Source: Eutrigla gurnardus (lineage: Eukaryota > Chordata > Actinopteri > Perciformes > Triglidae). From it: DNA of 64,000 bases. The DNA is taken from assembly GCA_963514095.1 (NCBI GenBank), contig OY741266.1:823501-887500 (forward strand), read 5' to 3'. Below are positions 22,283 through 36,427 of the stretch, piece after piece. Position numbers and translations under genes: made by a program. The notes below the pieces were generated by a model that saw only the letters and a program-made list of their open reading frames with translations, was not told where the DNA came from and searched no databases. Within the stretch, counting starts at the first letter, position 1. The number at the start of each line of letters is the position of its first letter.

Positions 22283-24769
22283 GAGGAATTCATGGTCACT
22301 CGACTTAGACACAGCTGTGTTGTGAGCTAAATGCTAACATCGGGATGCTAAAACAGTGATCTTAATCAGCTATAACATTTACTGGGTGGGTTTACTTTTG
22401 TTTTTTAGTGTTAGCATGCTGCTGAACGTAAGAAACACAGTGTGCAGCTGAGGCCGGTGTATGTAGGAATTTAGTTGTTGAGATATTCTCAGTCGTTTTC
22501 TGAGACCAACTATGCCATTCTTATAGCAACGCCACTGGTGTGCCTGGAAATGTAGATACATTCAAGCAACAGCCAACTGTGGTCACGGCCTTCATTCCAT
22601 TGAAAGAAATAATCTGTCCAAAAATAAGCTTAATGTCCTTCATACTTAAGTGACACCTTTTGGAAAATGAAGCTTTATTAAGGTAACAATTGAACTAAGC
22701 TATCTCCTAAAGCTTGGGTTGCAAACATTGGAGACAGCAGTAAGAGTGCTAGATTTGGCAGCAGCAAGTGGGCAACACTGGCAGTGTGTCCCTGCAGGCC
22801 TCCCTCCAATGCTACTCCGCCAAAATGACCATTATGAATGCATTATCTTCCACAAGCTAGCAGCTTGTGGAAGATTCTGGTGACACAGGAAGGTAGATCC
22901 CATTTTTTTTCTCAGAGCATTTGATTTGATTATTGATTGCTGTCAGGATGTAAAGAAAATTTAAACAAACAAAACCAAAAATGAATGAATGACTACTGAT
23001 GAAGTGTATTGATAACTTAACATTGATATAGATGGAAACCCAGTCTCATGGCAGTTTGTAAAATAGTCACAAAATGTGTACGGTGACAGGAACTGCCCAT
23101 TTTTCATGTCACTCAGCATTAATGAAAAGTCTATTAGGATCCATTTCCGCAGTGGACACACAAATGAACCACATTTGTTCAGAGCTAGCTTGAGAAAGAC
23201 GTATGGTTGGATGGGTTGGCTTTTGTCGCCTTAACTTACCATTCGTTTTGAAGCGTAATGTCGTACGGACTGACAGAAAAGAAAACATGCTGCTGAGCAA
23301 TGAAAAAGCAAACAAAAAATGAAAAATTCGTGTCCACGTACACAATCGGTCGATTTAAATTCGGTGACTATTTCACAAGCTCACAAGTTCGACTGTTGGT
23401 CAGAGACACATTTGTATGTATTTCTTCACAGGCGCACGAACATACAGTGGACATACGGACCGGTGTTTACCGTTATCTGCTGTCTTAGCTGCAGCCCCGC
23501 TAGCCAGATAAACAGCGTTGATGAGAAAAGGTCATGCATTTGTGTGTCAGCTCCAGCCATCTGTTAACCAGCTGTGGAATGATGTCTCACATGGTACCTC
23601 TCACCCTGTCTCTCTGTTGCTCTCTCACTCGGTCTCTGATCCCTCCCCTGGCGGAGGGAGAGGTGAGCTGAGCTAAGTGGTGCAGAGATGCTTTATGGGT
23701 AACCCCCCCTCCAAAAAAAAAAAAAAACTCAGAGGAGCTTAGCTCATGGGCAATTTATTAACTTCACTCCTGACACACACACATATGCACAGTCTCAGGT
23801 TAGGCTGTTCTTGGTAGCCCTGCATTTGTAAGAGTATTTACTATACTGGCTCTGCATAGTAGTGCTGCCACCAGCACACTGATTGATGCTAGGCTCTGTC
23901 TAGTCAATATTAATTACTATTGCTACAGGGGAGCTGTCAGGGCCTTTAGTTAGCTTTGCGTCTCATTGTGTATAGTTTTCAAGTTAAAATGAACCTTCTC
24001 AGCACCAATAAATTCTGTCTGTTATTGGCAGAATCAAGCACAATATTTTACTTTGGAGAGCTGTCAGGGCACTCATTGGTGGTCCATCTATTATTGTAGT
24101 GATTATAGAGACTGATGTTAGAAATCACATTTCACTTCATCAGAAGGTGTTTCCAGAGCTAGAAGTCCTAAGGGAAAGCTTTCAGTGGCCAAAGACAGTG
24201 GATACTGTTGCTAGCTTGTTGGTGACACCGATCTTTAACGTGTATGATATAATATTTTTATTTTACAATTTATGTGGAAAGTTCTGTGGACCCAAAAGAA
24301 CATATAAAAAGGCTCAGTACGTCATCGCAACAGCAGTTTAATTATGCATTGGTGCCAGACTTTGGTGCTACTTCCATTGAAGTTAAGGTGTCAGGCAAGC
24401 CTGCAAGTCCCACTGAAACCCATTATTGATCTGTTGTTTCACCTCTGACTGGAAAAAAAACGTGTGATGTTGACTTATTATTATTATTTTTATTAACGTG
24501 TCATGGTACAAGACCAAACTATTATCACTGACCAGGTCAATTAATTAATGTAATTAATATATATAATTTGCTCTAACTCGATGCTACAATGCCCTGCAGT
24601 TTGCCTCAGTGATTAACATTCATAGTGCAAGGCTGTGTCATTACGGGAGCGTGGATGTTAAAGTGATGGTTCGGAGTAAAATGCACTCTAGGTCATTTCC
24701 ACCATGACACCCAGCCAAACACCCCCTCGGAAGCATTTTTAGCGATGGTCAGCATTGGTCAAGATAGGA
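22283..24769. other. Noncoding, hairpin and dispersed repeats
   Basis: Contains a strong hairpin (22845-22875) and sequence at 23260-23360 related to 37190-37320. A phrase TAGGATCC..TTT followed by TGGACACACAAAT occurs at both 22027 and 23135. A poly-A run lies at 23714-23728. No exon recognised. Confidence 0.35.
22845..22875. other. Perfect 14-bp stem hairpin
   Basis: ATCTTCCACAAGCT is followed by AGC and then by its exact reverse complement. Isolated; no T tract or other terminator-like sequence. Confidence 0.85.
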
Positions 24770-25108
24770 CTATCAGCCGAATGGCTAAATTTTTATAAAT
24801 GCTTGTATTATCAGGTCAACACATTTTTATAAATGCTTGTATTATCAGGTCAACAAGTTTTGACAAGTGTTGACCTGATAATACAAGCATTTATTAAAAT
24901 TCAGTGAAACTTTTTCATACTCTTGCGTGAAACTTGCGTCACGGCATCGGCTGGGTAAACACAGAAGTGGCGTCTATGCTGCGGTTAGTACAGACCCTAT
25001 GTGTACTACTGCAGAAGTTTGGTAACATTCCATGCATTATTAGTGGGGTAATTGACGAGATATAGATAATGTACCGTTTGCGCTAGTACTAAGCCATTCG
25101 GCTGATAG
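24770..25108. repeat. Nested inverted and direct repeats, MITE-like
   Basis: Outer arms CTATCAGCCGAATGGCT (24770-24786) and its exact inverse (25092-25108) enclose about 300 bp. Inside, a 32-bp unit (ATAAATGCTTGTATTATCAG core) occurs twice directly (24790-24821 and 24824-24855) and once inverted (24869-24899), giving a 30-bp-class hairpin with a 13-base loop. No coding content. Confidence 0.7.
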
Positions 25109-28100
25109 ATGGGTAGATAGATGGCTGACATGAAAAGGGTTAGAGTTAGGGTGTGAGTTTTAGGGTGGGAAGTCTTTCTGATGAAGTATTTTCTCAATCA
25201 GTATTAAGTATTAGGCTTAAACAGTTATACAACAAAATGCAACTTTGTTAACATGGAAAATTATCTTTTAAATTAATGTACTACCGTACATGTTTTCCAA
25301 AGTAAGGTCCCAGGATGGCCCCCAGAAGGAGGAGGACTTTGCTGCTCTATAGAGGCATTTAAAATGTGGTGATAAGTGCCACCTCCTGACAATAATAGCA
25401 AACATCGAGAGAGCTGGCTAATATTAGCCCTAGTGGACACAGCACTCTGTTGTTATTTGCACTTACTCTTGTTTGCATTTGAGTCACTCACACATGGCCT
25501 TAAACTTGTCCCAAACTTGCATTCTCTCTAACGGCCATCAGGGGGCAACTTCTCTGGTTGCAAACAGAAGTCTGATTGTAAACATTTCTATAAGAAACTA
25601 CTTAACCTACTTCTCACTTGATGTATTATGTCAGTAAACATTGTAAACATGAGTTTATGGTCTCAATCTCGAGTTTCAAGTCTTCTTCAATCCAGCATGA
25701 TGTTCATTTAGTAAATGATGTTCCATTTAGAGTCAAATAGACCATAAAGCAGGATGTGCTTCAGGGCGTGGCCTAATTAATGGCGTCCAGTCTGGAAGTT
25801 GTTTGTATTTGTGTCTTACAAATTTACCCTTCCACAGTGTGTTTTCAGTTCATGACAGACAAAATAAGATGGCGAAAGACAAAATAACAAGATGGCAACG
25901 GCCAGCATGCTGTAGGCCTATTCAAGGCTTGAAAACCGTAGTCGACAAACCAATGTCACAGTTATTATGTCCACTTCTTATATACGGTTCATGCTAATCT
26001 AATCCAGTAGTGTTATGATGGAATGATAAACATTAAGGAAAAAATACTTGATGAATACTTGATTCAGAGATTTGTGTAGTCAGTTACCTCACTGTTGTCC
26101 ACCAGACTTGTAGCTAACTTAACTAATGACTTGGTGTATTTTACCATCCAATCTCATTTCGCAGAAACACCAGTAGCTTATTGAAACATTTGAATCGGTG
26201 CACAAACTAACAAAGACAAAGAATGGTTATCTAAGCAACCTCACCTGACCCTAGCTTCAGTTTTTTCACTACACCCTCCTCTTTCCACCTTCACGTCATT
26301 TCCTAGCTTTGATACCGTTTGATCCTTGTGCAGCCCCTTGAGAGAAATGTGTGTTTGTGTGTGCATGTGTCTACTATACGCCAACCCCGCAGCCTTTCAC
26401 CTTAAAAAGTAACGTCTCCAACTGACTCCTTGTTTCAGACTGACGTTTCTGTGCCCCTCTGTTGTTTCCGAGACAAAGCAAATCTCTCCAAAATGATTGC
26501 ATCATTTGGAATATTTATGAGTGCCCACGGGTAGATCATCTCATTCATTTCTAAACAGGCCTGTTCAACAGGAACACAATGAAGCCATTCACTGCATATC
26601 ATTCACACTTTTAAAATAGAAAATGTAATTACTCTGACTCCTCACCTACTTGTGTGTCGAAAATCAACCCTTCCAAGTCTTTTCAGCCAGACTTCGACTG
26701 CGAAGCGTTCTCAGAGTTGCAGGAAGTAGAGACACACCAGTATAAAAAATACAACATTGTATGTGGCATCTGCTGATTAGAATCATTTTGTCTTTTTTAA
26801 ATTAAAACAAGCATGCCCAATCAGTAATGTTTGTCCTCTGGTTCAAAGAGGAAGAGAAAGTTGGGTTAAGGTTCATTCTTCTGCTGGGGATGATTCGTTT
26901 TTTTCACTACATCCAACGAGAAAGAAGACACACAGCCTGACAGGATCAACAATTCATCGGAATTGTGAATTCATAACAGCAATAAATTGTATAAGTAGCA
27001 ACAAGAGAAAAACTGTGTTGCTCTATTAAATTCAGAGAAGGCTTATTTCATTCTGGTTGTTTGTTCTTTGGTGCTGTTCAGTCCATTCAAAACCCAGTCA
27101 CTGTCTGGACCTGAGAACCAGTCTGGTCCGGGTCCACGATAGTGTGGGGTTCAGGTCTGACTTATCAGCCTGGTCTCCTGGTCTGGTTGTGAATTATGTT
27201 TCCTGTTGTATCAAAAATGTATTTCAAACAAGTCCACGGGACTTAGGGAGGAGGTTGAGGTGTTGGATGTGTCCAAAAATATTTTTAGCATTTTTGTTTT
27301 GTTTCAATTTCATAGTAATTTTTTAGCAAAACCATGATTTTTTTTACAAAACCTACCAAATAGTGTATTTCCCTAAACCTGTGATTTCCTGTAGTTCTGC
27401 AGCCTTTTTTGTTTGGTCCGGAAAAAACACGTTGGAAATTTGATCCACATTTTATCTAGTGACTCTTTTTATCAGCCGGGGAGAGAAAGAAGGAAAAACT
27501 GTAACTTTCTTTTCTTGCTAAAATATCTTTAAATTTGACAAGCTTTATGTCTAATTCATGGCACAATTGAAACAGAATAAAAACAATTTGTCTCTCGCCA
27601 TTGACGAGCATATGGTTTCTCAAATAAGGTCAACTGAAAGGGACGGACTTTGCCTCTCTGTACTGCTCAGAAGAGTGAGATAAAATAAATGAGTAGCTAC
27701 ATTGTCATTATAAAATAAGGAGAGATGTCATAAAAACCTGCTTTCTGCTGAAAATAGAGTGAATATATTCAACTGTACTTCATCCTTCTTGGAGCAGAAT
27801 GTTACATTTAACATCCTCTGACTTCCTCCCAAATGGACGCTTAGTATTTGTGTTTATACCGTCTGCTTGGAGGACGCGTTTCACACATGCTCAGTAGGTC
27901 GCTGTACTTGCTGCATTGCCACAAACACAGCAGACGTCCATGCATACACCCTCTGATGACGAAATTTACATAATGCGGACCCTTGCGAACTAGTATAAGT
28001 TTGTCTTCACAAAAGCACAGGTCGAACGTGTATGTTTGTAAGCTAAATGCGACCATAAACCAATAAAGTCACTCATGATTTAGAATGATAAGTGTGTAAT

Positions 28101-30309
28101 TAATTCCCTCTGGTGCATCGGAAAAAGTTCCATGGCACAAACAAAGATGGCAACTGGAAGATTATTGCTGTTTCTGGGGCCCAAGTTCAAATAAGACATT
28201 CGTTCATGTCAGGCACAAACCGGAGCTGAGACGTTCCTCTCGTCTTTGATACATACATGCACGTTAAGCTGGCTTCAGACAACCCAGGACAAACCTGTCC
28301 TCTCTGACACGATCCAGTTGATCAGTTGTCAACATGTATTTTCATTGTGGTTTAAAAATTACTTTCCCACACAACGAAGCTGCACAGGACTTTCACCCAG
28401 GAGACTGATGTTAGTGTCCCGCTAAACCATTCAGTTTTATTGCCTGAACATAATAAAGTACGTTAGTTGGATTTTGTATTTGTATTGATGATAACTTTTT
28501 AAATATACCTTATTTACTTCCACTTCCAGTGTCATCTATTTTTGTTTTTCAATTTCATAGTGACTTGAAGCCAAATCATGATTTTTTTTTTTTTTACTAA
28601 AACAACCAAGTAGTTTTGTTGCCTAAACCTAACTATGCAGTTTTGTTCGTTAACCACATGTTTTAAAAAACATGCAGTTTAGTTGTATGGGAACGTGATT
28701 TTGTAGGAGACGGGGCTGCAGGGAGTGGCTCAATATACTGTTCACACATGACGAGTTGTCAAAGCAAAGGCTCCAAAATGAACAACAGCAGAAATTGCTG
28801 GTGAATAATAGGGTCTCTTAGCGAAGCAACAGAAGATCCGATTCATTAACAACAGCGACTGCTGGGATGTTTCTGCCTTTGGTAATGCTCCATATTTCCA
28901 TACTTCGCTCAACGATCAACTCATTTTCAATCGCAAATTACATTCCCTGGGTTCCATTTTAGTCCAAGCAACTCCTACTAGCCGACTCTTATATAACACT
29001 AATTAAAACACAACGCAATTTAAGTTTATGGCAGTGATCTTATTAAACAAACTGTACGTGGAGTTTGCACACAAAGACATAATTGTAGTCTGAGTCCCTC
29101 AATGCCTAAATTCACTTTACAGTATGTTTGAATTGAAAAAGAAAACAGACTCTGGTGAGGGATTTTCTCCAAACCTTTCCCAAATTGCCTGTAATATTTG
29201 TACCTGGCCTGCTCCAGTGCAAATCAAACCACTTGAAGCTACTGTTTGTTCCAGCATCCATCCAGCTGCTGAACTATAATGTGAAATCTAACACGCTTTA
29301 ACACGTAATAGCCTACTTCTGCTCTTTGATTCTAATGGGATCTTTTTTTAAGCTGCCATGTTTTCAACATCAAACGTCTATGTTTAAATGTGTTTTCAGG
29401 TCCTTTTTGTAAAAAAAAAAAAAAAATGACGTAGAAGAAAAGAATGTAATGCCATAATGCCAAAGATAAATTTCCCTTCAGGGACAATAAAGTGTATTTT
29501 TTCTCTAATTACTATGGCAAATAAGAGCCATTTCTGTGTATCTGTTGAGTGCACTTTCACACTCTGATTCAGTAAAGACGTCAAGGTCTTCGCGTCTGCA
29601 GACGATACGTGTTACATTAACACACATCTTTAGGACCTTTGAAATTCTTCTTTCAAAAGTACCACTTCTAGAAACTGTACAGCAAGTATTGTACATAGAC
29701 ATGGGATGATATGACGCAATTATTCTGACCAAAATGATTGTGGTTCACCATGTTATCTCGATCATCATGAATAAAAATATGTTTAACAAAGGCAGCAAAA
29801 CGTACTGGAATTAATTTAGCTCACGTTTTTGTTGAGAAACAAAAACATTTTTTAGGACCACAGACCTTTTTTTTAAAGTGAACATCCTTTTTAGTGAAAA
29901 ACAAATAATCAAACAATCTTAAATAGGCTAATCAAAAAGACTCCCTGCACAAATGAAGTATACATTTATTAAAAGAGATAAACATTATTTAAAATATACA
30001 ATATTTTGTGAATCTTTTTTTACTACGTGGTACTTCCTGTATTTTTTTTAAAGCCGGCTATTCTACCATAAATGCGAGTTACCGGTAGACGATTTTTCAC
30101 GTCACTTGTGATGATATTCATGAAAATACTACTATTATTATTGTTTTTTTTTTATCCCGATCTGCCATACAATTGTATCCATCTTCATCACTAATTGTGC
30201 ATTTTTCACTGCATTTTCTCACATATATTATTTTTTCATGTCATATTATTATTGTTATTGTTTTGCTCGTATTTTCATTGCATTTTATTCTATATTCATT
30301 TTTTAAGTT
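25109..30309. other. Gene-poor noncoding stretch
   Basis: No recognised exon. Dispersed repeat copies lie at about 27250-27450 and 28540-28730 (minus orientation of the 19119 family). A phrase TTTCCCTTCAGGGACAATAA near 29472 looks like a retroposon tail. The segment 26470-26610 is free of repeats and could be a conserved element, which I cannot test. Confidence 0.35.
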
Positions 30310-30800
30310 TACGCACCGAAACACCAAAGCGAGCCGCCGTAGCGCGGAAACCCCGCCTTTAAACGGACTGTGTTCCTGAATCCATCCTACTGCAGCCGCG
30401 AGGCCGCTGTTGATGCTGCTCGACAGCAACGCATCCTGGGATCCTGAGTCCTGTATCGGCCGTGAAGCAGCCAAACTACTCTCAGATGGCGTACCCCGGG
30501 TGTTGCGGCTCTAATGTGGATTTATGGCATCCTTGACAGTTCGGGAAACGCTGCTTTCTCCTCCTGCAGGTTCTCTTTTCAGTGCCTCTTCATAACAGTT
30601 CCTTCAATCACACAACTCATTCCATCAGCAACATCCTGAAGCCCTGTCGGAGAAACAAACCTCGTCCAAAGACACGAGGGGACGAGAACCCACACGCGGA
30701 CACTCGCTCTCAGTGCGCGCGTCCGTCACACGTTATAGCTCACCTGTCCTGCACGGCCGCGCACGCTTACTTGCGTCTTTTGAACGTGTATTTTCACCCA
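30310..30800. promoter_or_regulatory. CpG-rich block
   Basis: Locally GC- and CpG-rich sequence (AGCGAGCCGCCGTAGCGCGG; GTGCGCGCGTCCGTC) in AT-rich surroundings. A donor-like CTGCAG/GTAAAC lies at 30857-30866 just before the CT/CA array. Possible first exon or promoter of an unrecognised or noncoding transcript. No protein is recognised. Confidence 0.35.
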
Positions 30801-30869
30801 CATACAATTTGTAATGGACTTCGACTAAAGACTGTCATATTATCTTTACAATCATCTGCAGGTAAACGG

Positions 30870-32329
<1,460 letters not shown>

Positions 32330-32535
32330 AGGCCTTCGCGCATGTCTAAACCAGTTTAGGCCTTTTTGTGACTGGTTGTCGCGCGCCAGAGCCGCGTGGG
32401 TCATCCGGATTCCCCCTAAACACACAGCGTCCCACATACCCGCGGACACAGACAGCGGAGCGCAGCGCGCTCACGGCGACACTGTATTCTCCGGACCGCG
32501 GCGCGTTCACGAGCCCCATTTAAAACCTTAATCGG
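32330..32535. promoter_or_regulatory. CpG-rich block
   Basis: A dense cluster of CG and CGCG (GTCGCGCGCCAGAGCCGCG; GCGGAGCGCAGCGCGCTC) in AT-rich surroundings, consistent with an unmethylated CpG island. No coding exon is seen in it. Confidence 0.4.
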
Positions 32536-34281
32536 AGCTATTTAGTTAACTCTAACTGCGTAGAGACGAATGAAGCAGAAGCTTAATCGTGTGTTTTGGT
32601 CATTAGAAGACATTAGGCGCAGCGTGCAGTCTGGTGCTACTGACAGGAGACCAAAAATATGAACATAATATTCCACATGAGGCCAGCACGTCATTCCGTT
32701 TCTACTCCAACAATGCTGGTTTTCAAGTAAACAGGCTGGATGTGCAGCTGTTATGGAATAAAAGCAGAGGCTGATGAAGACCAGGTTTGCTTGTTTGTTT
32801 TTTAAGAACTATAGGATGCTGTGAGTATTTCCATTTGGAGACTTCATTCCACTATATTCCTCCGACTCCTGCAGATTGAGATGTTACATGCAAATCAAAG
32901 TTGAACATTACTTCAGTTTAAATTATCCATAGCACCAGTGGTTCACCAGAAAGATGCTTCAAAATCATCCCCCAGTGTGCATGTATTATTATTTTTTTTT
33001 AATTCGTGGTACCGTTTCCATATATTTCCTCCACAGAAATAATGATAGCGTGTCCCTGTACATGTTGGTGGTTTTGGGACCTACCTTCAGTCCAGTCTGG
33101 AGTGTCAGACAGGAGCCAGTGCAGAGTTGCTGACGACTGTGCCGAGCGGCCTGGAAGACTGTCAGGCCACGGACACACACTCAACTTTTCAACCACAGAA
33201 ACCCAGCCGCCGAGGACGCTTTCCTCCGCAGATCAATGAAGGAGTGAGTGTGGAGGAAGGCGCGGGACTCCTCCAGACATACTGTAGGCCGCCTGTAGTC
33301 GTTGATGGGTGAAAGTCGTACCTCTGGCTTTTCGCTGTTTTGAAGGATTGAAGGATTGCATGACCCCCACAAGTAATTTTCCAATTCTGCAAAGGCAAAA
33401 CACGCTCAAAACCGTTTAGGTGATAACACACGCATCCAGCTAACACAAGGCTGGTTTTCTTCAATACCGATGTGTAGATATGAGGTTTACACCTAATGCC
33501 AGTGACACACGGGGTCACTGTATCTGTATTAACCATGGATGTGATGCTACAGGCACCATTGTGTTTATTTTAATAAACATTTATTGTGATCATGTTTTCA
33601 AATAGAAATATTTACGAATGAAAACACAAATATAAATCCCTATAAAAGTTACCTGCAGGCACATCGCTGCTGGTTGAAATTTGTAAAAATGTAGGACAAT
33701 GTTATGATGATGGTTGGAGTCATAGTTGTCCACCTAAAACACACCGTTTATTTTCAACTGAAAAACACAAATGCACTAGCAGCACAAAGGACGTTGTGTC
33801 TCTGACCTTCGCGTCCCGTTCAGAAGCCATTATAAAACCTAAATGCATCATTATCAAATTTGAAATGAGGCTCTTGCCACTTTAGATACCAGGCCCTCAC
33901 AAAAGCAATGTAACACGTGCCTTGTTTGCACAGCTTAGCGGTGTGACTAAATGGAAATGTATCCAAAGGTATTTGTGGAAAATCTCTACGGTAAAATACA
34001 CTAGCGACTACAACTGCAAGCCCCGGGAACAACCGAACAGCTGAATGAGTTAGTTGATGACTAGTAGCCTTTGTAGAGGTAGGATGTTGGAAATAACAGT
34101 GAGTGTTGTCATTTTTGTTGACTCTTATTGCAACAATTTGGGATCATGAATTTCTCATTTATTGAGTTATAATCCATGCAGCAACTCTGCACACTTTTGT
34201 TATCTGTTAGTCTTCATGCTGTGTGTGCTGACTCCTTCCCTCACGCTCTCCGTTTCCATGTGTGGTTGTATCAGTATTCAG

Positions 34282-34284
<3 letters not shown>
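32536..34284. other. Noncoding; no supported exon
   Basis: The segment 33040-33310 is less AT-rich and has several short overlapping frames on both strands, none with a recognised motif. Nothing else stands out. Confidence 0.35.
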
Positions 34285-34359
<75 letters not shown>

Positions 34360-34400
34360 CATGTGTGTGTGTGTGTGTGCTTGCATGTGTGTGTGTGTGT
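34285..34400. repeat. (GT)n microsatellite
   Basis: Almost uninterrupted GT units, with GCGTGCAT and GCTTGCAT breaks near the right end. Confidence 0.95.
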
Positions 34401-34997
34401 AAGGGATATCCTCTTGGCCTTGGGAAAAAATCTGCGTGCGACAGACTGACAGAAAACAGACTGTGGCATAGAGCTTCCTCTAAACTAATGAATTCCTGAT
34501 CACATTTACACACACACACACACAAGCTTTTTAGCTGCAAGCCCAGAGACCTTATAGTCAAGGAGAGTTTCTTTCAATTCAGATGTTGCTAGTTACCGAG
34601 TGAAAACATTAATAGTGAGCTCAAACATTACTGCAGTGTTTTTAGCAAATACATACTTTTCTTCATGGCACATTTCAATATACTGTATTGTTAATTTGCT
34701 GCTCTTATGTTCACTACTAACTATTTACCACAGCACTGCACAATTAAAGTGGATTCAGACATGCTCCTTTTTCCTTTTACACACCCATGTTTGTATCCCA
34801 AATCCGTATACGTGAAACTAAATGTGATTGCATGTGCTGGTGGAATATTAAAGGGCAGTTCGACTTGCAGTGTTCAAGGTGAGTGATGAGATGAAAGGCA
34901 GATCATCTCTACTGCGTTAGTGCGGGGAGGCCTTCAGACGCTGTTGAGTGTGAAAACGGAGAAAACAATGTTGGCTCCACTGCTGTATCCTCTCTGA

Positions 34998-35011
34998 CCA
35001 GCAGGGGGCAG
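34998..35011 (+). promoter_or_regulatory. CTCF core motif match
   Basis: CCAGCAGGGGGCAG matches the vertebrate CTCF core consensus CCASYAGRKGGCRS at all 14 positions. It lies between the gene-poor left part and the transposon-dense right part of the window. Occupancy and orientation-dependent looping are inference. Confidence 0.5.
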
Positions 35012-35234
35012 AGTAAACTCCTTAAATCCACCAGAGGATGTTAGATAACTGAGTGCAGGAATACTGCTGCTACTACTGCCGCTGCTTCCATTCCCTACTA
35101 CTGCAGTAACTACTACAGCAACAATTACTACCATTACCTCTACCGGTACAGCAGTTACATCTATTAGTGCTACAGCCCTGATGCAACATCTAAAATACCG
35201 GTACTACCAGTACTTCTACTAGAACTGTTACTGC

Positions 35235-35758
35235 CAGTGGCGCCGCCAGCCGGAATCCTGTACGCACTGTGCATACTTTTTTTGAAGGTGGGCTAGATAT
35301 TTAAATTTCAGCGGGTGACACCAAACAACGTCTGCCCAAGCAAGTCAGAGCTTTCTTTCGCTCACACAGTGACCTGGAGCGCAATTGCGCATAGAGTGTG
35401 TTGGCCCCTCTCCACTACACAATACAGCTCGGCTCTAGTCTCGTCACCTCTCTGCTGCTGATCACTGTGGGCCGAGCTGATGCATGTCTCTCTCCCCGGG
35501 CCGGGAGAGTAATCATACAGTACTGTGCGTGTGTGTCCAAGCGTGTGTGTGCGTGCGTGGAGTGCTCATAAGCGTGCGCTTGTGTTTAGGGCGGGGATGG
35601 AGGTCACAAAAAAAATATTTGCACCGGGGCCTATCACCATGATATACGCTACTGATTTCACTGATGCTGAAAACATTAGATTTTGTCTTAAAAAAGTATT
35701 TTTCCATTTGTTGCCGTTTCTGTGCGTACATTGAAATTGAATCCTGGCGGCGCCACTG
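35235..35758. mobile_element. hAT-type MITE with 8-bp target duplication
   Basis: Ends are CAGTGGCGCCGCCAG and its inverse CTGGCGGCGCCACTG. The octamer GTTACTGC lies immediately outside both (35227-35234 and 35759-35766). Eight-base duplications and CAG..CTG-type ends mark the hAT superfamily. No transposase is encoded. Confidence 0.85.
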
Positions 35759-36014
35759 GTTACTGCTACCAGGATTACTCAGGTGTCAGAAAAGGAGTAT
35801 ACTGGAATGTGGTATGACAACTCTGTTTTTTACTGAACCAAATGGTCACCGTTTAAAACACATAAATGAACAAGATAAAACAAAAAAAAGATAACAAAAC
35901 AAACCTGGCATAGGCAATGAAACCAACATTCGCTTTTGGAAACAAAACCAACGTTACATTTCAGAAACAAAACCAACGTTACTTTTTGCCAACAAAATGG
36001 TCAAAAAGTCCCAT

Positions 36015-36150
36015 AAACACACTCCTAAACCTTGTGGAAAGCCTCCCAGAAGAGTTGAATCTGTTATTGCTGCAAAGGGTGGAACGACGTCATATAAGTT
36101 CATATGCGAGTCAAGGCAGGTGAGTGAATACTTTTGGCAATGTAGTGTAT
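36015..36150 (+). mobile_element. Tc1/mariner 3' end fragment
   Basis: One reading frame gives the typical Tc1 transposase C-terminus (PRRVESVIAAKGGTTSY). It is followed by GAATACTTTTGGCAATGTAG, the usual Tc1 terminal sequence. The rest of the element is missing on the left. Confidence 0.7.
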
Positions 36151-36427
36151 TTGCATCCCATGCGTTTGACTTCCCTTCCCCCTGCTGTTCAGTTTCCCTG
36201 ATTCACCTCTCTCATGATCAAATTTCAAATTCCATCCACTATATTAAATATCCTTGTGTCACTGCAGATTGTGATTGTGTTTTTTAAATTATACATTTTT
36301 TATTCATTATTCATTCCTCGTGTTCGTCAGCTGTGTCAGCAGACTGGACAGAGCCGTCAATCTTCCCTACAGAAAGCAGCAGAAACACTTGTGCTTGTGG
36401 TGTGAACCAGGTGGCTTGAGCACTGGG

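Noticed and set aside
25545..25560. CCATCAGGGGGCAA as a CTCF site
   Set aside because: It mismatches the core consensus at two positions, unlike the exact match at 34998.
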